From Sapientia aquatica (lineage in GTDB: Bacteria; Pseudomonadota; Gammaproteobacteria; Burkholderiales; Burkholderiaceae_D): a stretch of DNA of 64,000 bases. The notes under the pieces are model-generated. The model searched no databases. It worked only from the letters and a program-made list of their open reading frames with translations, and was not told the DNA's origin. The stretch is taken from assembly GCF_004358105.1 (NCBI RefSeq), contig NZ_SMYL01000002.1:620001-684000 (forward strand). The letters are read 5' to 3'. Made by a program: the position numbers and the translations under genes. How positions within the stretch are numbered: the stretch's first letter is position 1; the number at the start of each line of letters is the position of its first letter. Shown here one piece after another: positions 53,232 to 60,598 of the stretch.

Positions 53232-54128
53232 TCAACCTGTTAGTATTTCCGATTCCGCTAGCAACGCTGCCGCATCCCCGCGTGCTACTTGACCTTTGCC
53301 ATTGGTTTTTGCGCGGTACATGGCTTTGTCGGCAATGGTCAGTACATCTTTGACTTTGGAGGGCGGAGTTTCAATTGTTGTATAACCAATTGAGGCGGTA
53401 ATGCCATACATCGCTTCTTCCATGGAAGTACCAATTTTTTTACAAAATAATTGGCACAGTATTTCACAATCGGATTCAAGCGTATTGGGCATTAATACGA
53501 CAAATTCATCGCCACCAATGCGGGAAATCGTATCCGATTCGCGCGTCAATTCTTTGAGCACTTCGGCCAGTAACATCAACGCCTTATCCCCGACATGATG
53601 GCCCATGCTGTCATTTAATTTCTTAAAGCCGTCTAAATCAATTAAGGCGATAGAAAAGTAACCGCCATAGCGCCGCTGCCGCACTACCTCATTCTCTAAA
53701 GCAATCTCCAACACACGACGATTAAATAATTTAGTCAACGGATCAATTGTTGCCAGCCTTGACGCTTCCAGAGTGTTATTGCGCGCGAAGCGAGCAACTA
53801 ACACAACCGTCGCGTTCGACAGCACAATCATTAAGAAAAGATAGATGCGGGTGTATTGATTAAGCTCAATGTAACGAGTCAGCGTGATCAATTGCACCGC
53901 CACCGCCAACAAGGTGGCGCCAAGCACGATATTATTTTTGGAACAATGCAGCGCAATCAGAGTCAAGGGAAAAACATACAGCACATGCAGCGATACTTGC
54001 GGTCCAGTAATTACATCCAAGGGAAACAGCATCAGTATGACAAGATAACTGCTAATAATCGCGAATTTTTCAGAAACAGAACCTGGTGAAGCTAAGTGTT
54101 TCAGTACAGTACAAAATGTTTTTTTCAT
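53232..54128 (-). CDS. Diguanylate cyclase (GGDEF) with membrane sensor
   Basis: The C-terminal domain (about 130-290) is a GGDEF domain with an intact RIGGDEF active site. It also has the DPLTKLFNRR start and the LIDLDGFKKLNDSMGHHVGD metal/substrate motif, so it should make cyclic di-GMP. There is no RxxD inhibitory site visible five residues before GGDEF (the preceding residues are DTISR). The first 115 residues form about four hydrophobic segments, probably a membrane sensor. The signal is unknown. It lies just upstream of the copper ATPase on the same strand, with 99 bases between. Confidence 0.9.
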   Translation of the reverse strand: MKKTFCTVLKHLASPGSVSEKFAIISSYLVILMLFPLDVITGPQVSLHVLYVFPLTLIALHCSKNNIVLGATLLAVAVQLITLTRYIELNQYTRIYLFLMIVLSNATVVLVARFARNNTLEASRLATIDPLTKLFNRRVLEIALENEVVRQRRYGGYFSIALIDLDGFKKLNDSMGHHVGDKALMLLAEVLKELTRESDTISRIGGDEFVVLMPNTLESDCEILCQLFCKKIGTSMEEAMYGITASIGYTTIETPPSKVKDVLTIADKAMYRAKTNGKGQVARGDAAALLAESEILTG

Positions 54129-54273
54129 TTTTAAATCTGTTGCAAGGCCGCTGACATAAATGTCTAAATTAATAGCAATTAGACATGTGGATTAAGCATA
54201 CTAATCCTCTGGTCAGGCGCAAACAAGCACTAAATTCGATTTAATTATTTTTAACTTTAAATAGTTTGAAATC

Positions 54274-54732
54274 ATGTCCAAAAAAACGTACACAATCGGT
54301 CAAATTGCTAAAATTTCCGGCGTCAGCGTTGAAACAATTCGCTATTACCAACGGCGTCATTTATTGGCAATTCCTGCGAAAGATTTTGGGGCGATTCGAG
54401 ATTATCCGATCGAATTTATCGAGCAACTAGCATTCATTAAAAAGGCCAAGAGCCTAGGCTTTAGTCTTGATGAAGTGGCCAGCATACTGATGCTGTATTC
54501 CAAACGACAGCAATTCAGTGTGGATAATTTAATCGATCTAAGTGCAGAATATGCTGGCCTAATTAATCCGTCTGTGTGCTTGATCGCACAAGAGCGCCTA
54601 GCGCAAGTATGTGCGAAGATAGACGAGTTAAAAAACATTGAACTTGCTTTAAAGCAGTTAGTCACTCAATGCGAATCGAATCAATTTGAATCTAATCAAT
54701 GCACTAGGCTAGGTGCAGTTACCAAGCGATAA
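54274..54732 (+). CDS. MerR family metal-type regulator with atypical C-terminus
   Basis: The DNA-binding half (TIGQIAKISGVSVETIRYYQRRHLL..., 7-70) is closest to mercury-type MerR proteins, including QRRHLLAIPAKDFGAIRDY. Relative to MerR there is an extra segment of about 20 residues before the dimer helix. Cysteines at 102, 133 and 143 fall in positions equivalent to the three MerR mercury ligands, with another at 113. The linker between the last two carries a duplicated ESNQ. No mer genes are nearby; the divergent neighbour is the diguanylate cyclase gene, followed by the copper ATPase. The ligand is unknown. Confidence 0.82.
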   Translation: MSKKTYTIGQIAKISGVSVETIRYYQRRHLLAIPAKDFGAIRDYPIEFIEQLAFIKKAKSLGFSLDEVASILMLYSKRQQFSVDNLIDLSAEYAGLINPSVCLIAQERLAQVCAKIDELKNIELALKQLVTQCESNQFESNQCTRLGAVTKR

Positions 54733-54970
54733 GCCAGTACTACTTTTACTTAATTTGATATGACGAAAACAACTATGTAAAACAGATTCTATTCTGTGCT
54801 TAGAATTTGGGAATTTGATCAAGTTAACCTATAACAAATTAACTAATGCGTATATCATTAAATTGCCTCCTGGAAAAAATAGACGTACAAAAATAACGAA
54901 AAGCGCCAAAACACCAATTGGGTCAATTTAGATTATTGTTGTAATGTTTGTGCTATTAAAGGACGCAATC

Positions 54971-56893
54971 ATGAAGATCTTCGATAACTATGCAGCTCGT
55001 TATGAACGGACCCGCGAAGAAGAATATTCTTTGCAAGAGTACCTGGAAATTTGCAAACGTGACCGATTAGCCTACGCCTCCGCCGCCGAACGATTATTGG
55101 CGGCAATCGGTGAGCCAGAGTTAGTTGATACCCGCCACGATCCCCGAAAATCGCGCATTTTCGCCAATAAAATCATCAAAATTTATCCTGCCTTCCGCGA
55201 GTTCTACGGCATGGAAGAAGTGGTCGAGCAAGTTGTCTCCTACTTCCGTCACGCCGCTCAAGGCTTGGAAGAACGAAAACAAATTCTTTACTTACTCGGC
55301 CCGGTCGGTGGTGGTAAATCGTCCATTGCTGAGAAGCTCAAATACCTGACCGAGCGTATTCCTTTTTACGCCATCAAAGGTTCTCCCGTTAATGAATCCC
55401 CGCTGGGCTTGTTTAACGAAGAAGAAGACGGTGTGATTCTGGAAGAAGATTTCGGTATTCCGCGGCGTTATTTGCGTACGATTCCTAGCCCTTGGGCGGT
55501 GAAACGTTTGCACGAATTTAATGGGGACATCAATCAATTCCGCGTGGTGAAACGTTATCCATCGGTCTTAAAACAAATCGCCATTTCCAAAACCGAACCC
55601 GGCGATGAAAACAATCAAGATATTTCATCCTTGGTCGGTAAAGTCGATATTCGCAAGTTAGAAGATTATGCGCAGGACGATCCAGATGCCTACAGCTACT
55701 CCGGCGGTTTGTGCTTGGCTAACCAGGGCTTGATGGAATTTGTTGAAATGTTCAAAGCGCCGATCAAGGTGCTGCATCCACTGCTCACAGCCACACAAGA
55801 AGGTAACTTCAAAGGAACCGAGGGGTTTGGCGCGATTCCGTTTGAAGGCGTGATTTTGGCGCACTCGAACGAATCGGAATGGAAATCGTTTAAAAATAAT
55901 AAAAATAACGAAGCGTTTTTAGATCGTATTTATATCGTCAAAGTCCCTTATTGCCTGCGCGTTTCGGATGAGATTCGTATCTACGAAAAATTAGTTCGCA
56001 CGTCCTCATTAATGCAAGCACCCTGCGCGCCCGGCACCTTAAAAATGATGGCCCAGTTTTCGGTGTTGTCGCGCCTAAAAGAGCCAGAAAATTCCAGCAT
56101 CTTTAGCAAAATGTTGGTCTACGATGGTGAGAATCTCAAAGACACCGATCCTAAAGCTAAGTCCAAACAAGAGTACAGCGATTACGCCGGTGTGGATGAA
56201 GGGATGAACGGCTTATCAACCCGCTTCGCATTTAAAATTATTTCCAAAGTGTTTAACTTTGATACGACCGAAGTAGCCGCCAATCCAGTCCATTTGCTGT
56301 ACGTGCTAGAACAGCAAATCGAGCGTGAACAATTCGCGCCCGAGCTTGAGCAAAAATACCTGTCCTACATTAAAGAATATTTAGCCCAGCGCTATATCGA
56401 ATTCATCGGGAAAGAAATTCAAACAGCCTATCTAGAAAGCTATTCTGAATACGGACAAAATATTTTCGATCGCTATGTGTCGTTTGCCGACTTCTGGATT
56501 CAAGATCAAGAATTCCGCGATCCGGATACCGGCGAGAGTTTTGACCGCGAAGCCTTAAATAACGATTTGGAAAAAATCGAGAAGCCAGCGGGTATTTCTA
56601 ATCCCAAAGACTTCCGCAATGAAATCGTCAATTTTGTTCTCCGTGCTCGTGCCCAAAATGGCGGTAAAAATCCAGCGTGGAATAGTTACGAAAAGCTGCG
56701 CACTGTCATCGAGAAAAAAATGTTCTCCAATACCGAAGAACTGTTGCCGGTGATTTCGTTTAACGCCAAAGCTAGCGTTGACGATGCCAACAAACATCAA
56801 GAGTTTGTAGATCGGATGGTGGCAAAAGGATATACCGCGAAACAAGTCAGGTTGTTATGTGAGTGGTATTTGCGCGTAAGAAAAACCTCTTAA
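54971..56893 (+). CDS. prkA: PrkA family serine protein kinase (YeaG)
   Basis: PrkA/YeaG is an AAA+-like ATPase with serine kinase activity, involved in stationary-phase, nitrogen-starvation and stress adaptation. The N-terminal AAA domain has the Walker A motif LLGPVGGGKSSIAEKLK (about 100-116) and a Walker B region around EEDGVILEEDFG. The C-terminal PrkA kinase-like domain follows. Start at 54971 is chosen because AAGGA lies seven bases upstream and the length (640) matches Escherichia coli YeaG. It is first in the prkA-yeaH-spoVR operon; the 240-base upstream gap is AT-rich and shows no clear promoter. Confidence 0.95.
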   Translation: MKIFDNYAARYERTREEEYSLQEYLEICKRDRLAYASAAERLLAAIGEPELVDTRHDPRKSRIFANKIIKIYPAFREFYGMEEVVEQVVSYFRHAAQGLEERKQILYLLGPVGGGKSSIAEKLKYLTERIPFYAIKGSPVNESPLGLFNEEEDGVILEEDFGIPRRYLRTIPSPWAVKRLHEFNGDINQFRVVKRYPSVLKQIAISKTEPGDENNQDISSLVGKVDIRKLEDYAQDDPDAYSYSGGLCLANQGLMEFVEMFKAPIKVLHPLLTATQEGNFKGTEGFGAIPFEGVILAHSNESEWKSFKNNKNNEAFLDRIYIVKVPYCLRVSDEIRIYEKLVRTSSLMQAPCAPGTLKMMAQFSVLSRLKEPENSSIFSKMLVYDGENLKDTDPKAKSKQEYSDYAGVDEGMNGLSTRFAFKIISKVFNFDTTEVAANPVHLLYVLEQQIEREQFAPELEQKYLSYIKEYLAQRYIEFIGKEIQTAYLESYSEYGQNIFDRYVSFADFWIQDQEFRDPDTGESFDREALNNDLEKIEKPAGISNPKDFRNEIVNFVLRARAQNGGKNPAWNSYEKLRTVIEKKMFSNTEELLPVISFNAKASVDDANKHQEFVDRMVAKGYTAKQVRLLCEWYLRVRKTS

Positions 56894-57015
56894 TTCTGGC
56901 ATCTACGCAAGTTTGATTAAATCGCCTGCGCATTCGGCAATGCATTGATCGTCGCAATTTAGTACTAATTTGTGGGCTTGCGTAAATCCTAACCATGCAA
57001 AAAAAGGGGGCTATC

Positions 57016-58290
57016 TTGGTTCACTTAATTGATCGACGCATACAAGGGAAAAATAAATCGGCCGTCAATCGCGAGCGGTTTTTGCGGCGCTATAAAGATC
57101 AAATTAAAGACGCCGTTTCACGCGCGATCAAAGGGCGCTCGATTACCAACGTTGAGGGCGGTGAACGTATTTCCATTCCCGTCAAAGATGTTAATGAACC
57201 TAACTTTGGGCATTCGCATGGCGGCGTTTGGGAAACCGTTCGACCCGGCAATAAAGAATATCTCAAAGGCGATCAATTCAAACGCCCAAAAAGCGGCGGC
57301 GTTGGCGGTAAAGGGGAGGCGGGCAATAGCGAAGAAACTAGCGAAGACGAATTTGTATTTGAAGTCAGTCGCGAAGAGTTCATGAATTACTTCTTCGAAG
57401 ATTTAGAGTTGCCCAATATGGTCAAAACGCAATTGACCGCAACGACCGATTTTCGGCAACAACGCGCTGGCTACAAAATGTCGGGCAATTCATCGAGCCT
57501 GCATGTGTTGCGTTCATTGCGTGGTGCAATGGGGCGGCGAATAGCGGTTGGTGGGAAGTCGAGTCGCCGCTTAAAAGCCGCAGAGCAAGAGATGCAGGAT
57601 TTAATAAATCAAGGCGTTGATAGCGACGATGTTCGCACCCTCGAATTGCGCCATGAAATCAATCACCTACGCACACGCTTATTGGCGATTCCGTATTTGG
57701 ACACCTTTGATCTGCGCTACAGCAATCGCATTAAAGTGCCTAAACCTTCTAGCCAAGCGGTGATGTTTTGTTTGTTGGATGTATCCGGTTCGATGGATGA
57801 ATCAAGAAAAGATACGGCCAAGCGCTTTTTTATTTTGTTGTATTTATTTTTAACCCGCTCTTACGAAAAAATCGAGTTGGTTTTTATTCGGCATCACACC
57901 ACCGCATTGGAAGTCGATGAACAAGAATTTTTTAATTCGCGCGAATCCGGTGGTACGGTGGTTTCGTCTGCGATTAATTTGCTCAATACCATTTTGCGGG
58001 AACGCTATCCGACCTCCGAATGGAATGCTTATGTCGCGCAAGCTTCCGACGGTGATAACTGGGATAACGATTCGTTGACCTGCCGCCAGCTATTAATTGA
58101 TTCGATCATGCCGCTAGTTCAGTATTACGCCTATGTAGAAATTACTGACGGCGAGCCGCAAAATTTATGGCGCGAGTATGAGCAAATTGCAAGCCATTAT
58201 TCTCATTTCGCCATGCGTAAGATTGAAGATCCCGCCGATATCTATCCGGTATTTAGGGATCTGTTTAAAAAACAGAATGCCAAGTTATGA
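57016..58290 (+). CDS. yeaH: YeaH/YhbH family protein (DUF444, vWA-like)
   Basis: YeaH works with PrkA in the same stress operon. The N-terminus (LIDRRIQGKNKSAVNRERFLRRYKDQI) and the metal-dependent adhesion site LLDVSGSMDESRKD (about 255-268) match the family, and the C-terminal half is a von Willebrand A-type domain. I place the start at TTG 57016 because a GGGGG tract ends five bases upstream and the resulting MVHLIDRR aligns with relatives. ATG at 56995 is the alternative, giving 431 residues. The TGA overlaps the ATG of spoVR by four bases. Confidence 0.92.
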   Translation: MVHLIDRRIQGKNKSAVNRERFLRRYKDQIKDAVSRAIKGRSITNVEGGERISIPVKDVNEPNFGHSHGGVWETVRPGNKEYLKGDQFKRPKSGGVGGKGEAGNSEETSEDEFVFEVSREEFMNYFFEDLELPNMVKTQLTATTDFRQQRAGYKMSGNSSSLHVLRSLRGAMGRRIAVGGKSSRRLKAAEQEMQDLINQGVDSDDVRTLELRHEINHLRTRLLAIPYLDTFDLRYSNRIKVPKPSSQAVMFCLLDVSGSMDESRKDTAKRFFILLYLFLTRSYEKIELVFIRHHTTALEVDEQEFFNSRESGGTVVSSAINLLNTILRERYPTSEWNAYVAQASDGDNWDNDSLTCRQLLIDSIMPLVQYYAYVEITDGEPQNLWREYEQIASHYSHFAMRKIEDPADIYPVFRDLFKKQNAKL

Positions 58291-59813
58291 CTACATCGTC
58301 CACGACAGACCAAAACGTAACGCGCTTGCCCGAGCAATCCGAATGGACTTTTGAGCTATTGGAGCAGGTTGATGCCCAAGTGCGGCGCGTGGCGAAGAAT
58401 TTTGGCCTCGATACTTATCCCAATCAATTGGAAGTAATCACCGCAGAGCAGATGATGGATGCCTATGCGTCTGTTGGTATGCCGATTTCGTATTATCACT
58501 GGTCGTTTGGGAAGCACTTTTTAGGCACCGAAAAAAGCTATAAGCGCGGTCAAATGGGTTTGGCGTATGAGATTGTCATCAACTCCAATCCTTGCATTGC
58601 CTATCTGATGGAAGAAAACACGTTGACCATGCAAACGCTGGTTATCGCGCATGCCGCGTATGGTCATAATTCTTTCTTTAAAGGGAATTATCTGTTTCGC
58701 ACATGGACCGATGCGGAAGCCATTATTGATTACATGTTGTTTGCCAAAAATTTTATCGCCGACTGCGAACAACGTCATGGCATTGATGCGGTCGAGGCGA
58801 TTCTTGATTCTTGCCACGCGCTGCAAAACTACGGGGTTGATCGCTATAAACGTCCAGCGCGGATTTCCTTAGCCAAAGAGCATTTGCGTCAGCGTGAGCG
58901 TGAGGAATATTTACAATCGCAAGTCAATGACTTATGGCGCACATTGCCCCGTAAAGAGCAGTCCACGGCAGAAGATACGCCGCCGCGCGTTCCGTCCGAG
59001 CCGCAAGAGAATTTACTGTATTTCATTGAAAAATACTCGCCTAAGTTGCAGCCTTGGCAACGAGAAATCGTGCGCGTAACCCGCAAAATTTCGCAATACT
59101 TTTACCCGCAGCGCCAAACTCAAGTCATGAACGAAGGCTGGGCGACGTTTTGGCATTACACGATTTTGAACCAACTCTATGATGAAGGCGTGGTAGGTGA
59201 CGGCTTTATGATGGAATTCCTGCAAAGTCATACCAACGTGGTGTACCAACCGCCAGTGACTAGCCCGTATTTCAATGGCATTAATCCCTATGCGCTGGGT
59301 TTTGCCATGATGACCGACATCCGCCGTATTTGTGAGAACCCAACGGAAGAGGATAAACGTTGGTTTCCTGACATCGCCGGTAGCGATTGGCAAAAGACTT
59401 TGGACTTCGCCATGCGAAATTTTAAAGATGAAAGCTTTATCTTGCAGTATTTATCACCTAAACTGATTCGCGACTTCCACTTTTTTACCGTGTTGGACGA
59501 CGATAACAAAGATACCTTAACCATCTCGGCAATCCACGATGATAGCGGTTATCGCTACATCCGCGAGCGCTTGGCGGGGCAATACAATTTGGGTAATCGC
59601 GAGCCGAATATCCAAGTCTGGTCGGTCGATATGCAGGGCAACCGTTCGTTGACATTGCGACATTTGCAATACCAACGTCGTCCCTTGAATCAGCAAACCG
59701 ACGAGGTGTTAAAGCATGTCGCCAGGCTTTGGGGTTTTGATGTGTATTTGGACACGATAGATGAAGCTGGAAAAGTTAAACAACGCCATGAATGCAGGGC
59801 GACGCGCAGCTAG
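58287..59813 (+). CDS. spoVR: SpoVR family protein
   Basis: This third member of the conserved prkA-yeaH-spoVR set is 508 residues long and matches SpoVR/YcgB. Visible are EVITAEQMMDAYASVGMPISYYHWSFGKHF (in parts), EENTLTMQTLVIAHAAYGHNSFFKGN, MNEGWATFWHYTILN and NPYALGFAMM. The HNxFF and EGWATFWHY boxes contain the conserved His and Glu that suggest a metal site. The biochemical role is unknown. It starts inside yeaH (ATGA), so translation is coupled. Confidence 0.95.
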   Translation: MTTSSTTDQNVTRLPEQSEWTFELLEQVDAQVRRVAKNFGLDTYPNQLEVITAEQMMDAYASVGMPISYYHWSFGKHFLGTEKSYKRGQMGLAYEIVINSNPCIAYLMEENTLTMQTLVIAHAAYGHNSFFKGNYLFRTWTDAEAIIDYMLFAKNFIADCEQRHGIDAVEAILDSCHALQNYGVDRYKRPARISLAKEHLRQREREEYLQSQVNDLWRTLPRKEQSTAEDTPPRVPSEPQENLLYFIEKYSPKLQPWQREIVRVTRKISQYFYPQRQTQVMNEGWATFWHYTILNQLYDEGVVGDGFMMEFLQSHTNVVYQPPVTSPYFNGINPYALGFAMMTDIRRICENPTEEDKRWFPDIAGSDWQKTLDFAMRNFKDESFILQYLSPKLIRDFHFFTVLDDDNKDTLTISAIHDDSGYRYIRERLAGQYNLGNREPNIQVWSVDMQGNRSLTLRHLQYQRRPLNQQTDEVLKHVARLWGFDVYLDTIDEAGKVKQRHECRATRS

Positions 59814-59839
59814 TAGTTCATTATTCTAAGGAACTGAAC

Positions 59840-60124
59840 ATGTATTTAGATCACCCCACCATTAGCGCAATTCACAGCGACACCGAACCAGATCGCTTAG
59901 AACGCTTGAATCGTGTGTACGGCTACGTCATAGGGCAAGCCGATCTGTCGAACAATAAAACCTGCATCACCAAAATCGCCAATTTGCATGACAGCAAAGG
60001 CACGCTGTATGTCTCTTGGTCGGTTCAGCCGAGCGACCAAGAAAGAACCTTTTTTGCCCGCGCTTGGCGCAGTCAGATTGGTGACGAATCGACTAATGTG
60101 GTGCACCAGTTGATTTTGGATTAA
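59840..60124 (+). CDS. Hypothetical 94-residue protein at the end of the prkA operon
   Basis: The start at 59840 is supported by AAGGA eight bases upstream, and a good terminator follows the stop by 43 bases. It lies 26 bases after spoVR in the same direction, so it is very likely a fourth gene of the operon. The product is soluble, with no signal, membrane segment or cysteine cluster; its beta-like core is TLYVSWSVQPSDQERTFFARAW. I do not recognise the family. Confidence 0.75.
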   Translation: MYLDHPTISAIHSDTEPDRLERLNRVYGYVIGQADLSNNKTCITKIANLHDSKGTLYVSWSVQPSDQERTFFARAWRSQIGDESTNVVHQLILD

Positions 60125-60166
60125 TCCTTTTGCTACGCGTCCGAAAGGGCGCTTGTCTCCCGCAAC

Positions 60167-60201
60167 AACGGATTCTGCTTGCGTGCTGAATCCGTTTTTT
60201 T
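60167..60201 (+). terminator. Terminator of the prkA operon
   Basis: AACGGATTC and GAATCCGTT form a perfect 9-bp stem with a 12-base loop, and the right arm runs into a T tract. It ends the prkA-yeaH-spoVR-orf94 transcript. Confidence 0.85.
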
Positions 60202-60298
60202 ATGGCCGAATTTTATTTGTAGTACTCGATTTGATCTGCTAAAACAAACAGTGAAAAGTATCTTTTCCTGAAATTGAATCGTTATTGGAGGTCTGGCT

Positions 60299-60376
60299 AT
60301 GTCGATGGAATTAATCAAACAACGACTCCAAGCAGCAGTTGATTTTATTTTGGTGGTGTATGGGGATGATCTTTGA
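60299..60376 (+). CDS. Possible 25-residue small protein
   Basis: ATG at 60299 is preceded by a strong GGAGG site eight bases upstream and opens a 25-codon frame to TGA at 60374. The peptide (MSMELIKQRLQAAV, then DFILVVYGDDL) could form one amphipathic helix followed by a short hydrophobic strand. It lies after the prkA operon terminator and points towards the end of the leftward cadA gene. It may be a true small protein or a remnant; only its ribosome binding site and frame support it. Confidence 0.35.
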   Translation: MSMELIKQRLQAAVDFILVVYGDDL

Positions 60377-60438
60377 TCAACTAATTCCACACTGAACATC
60401 AGACCAAATCGAATTGCTTTGCAGCTTTAATTCAGCCG

Positions 60439-60588
60439 CTAATCCAAAAAAGCGACTATATCTACGCGCGCTTGAAGTGCGTCTCGACCGATAGAGATAA
60501 ATGCAGCTTGGCTGACCTGCGCAAGTGCGTCGTTGTCTTGCTCCGAAAAGCCTGCATCGATTCCAATGCGAGAGGCGCAGCTCGACAA
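60439..60588 (-). pseudogene. Short protein-like frame downstream of cadA, possible remnant
   Basis: Directly after the cadA stop, a leftward frame of about 50 codons reads a protein-like sequence (CASRIGIDAGFSEQDN, then ALAQVSQAAFISIGRDAL, then VDIVAFLD) ending at TAG. There is a TGA just before it and no ATG; a TTG at 60588 is the only early start. It could be a truncated gene or a small coupled protein. I do not recognise the family. Confidence 0.3.
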
Positions 60589-60598
60589 TTCTCAGTAT

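Noticed and set aside
54733-54970. Possible sigma-54 promoter before prkA
   Set aside because: I looked for a GG-N10-GC core, as related operons are nitrogen- and stress-controlled, but no convincing -24/-12 pair was found.
60133-60399. Leftward open frame of 88 codons after the prkA operon
   Set aside because: It contains the operon terminator and overlaps the better-supported small rightward frame.
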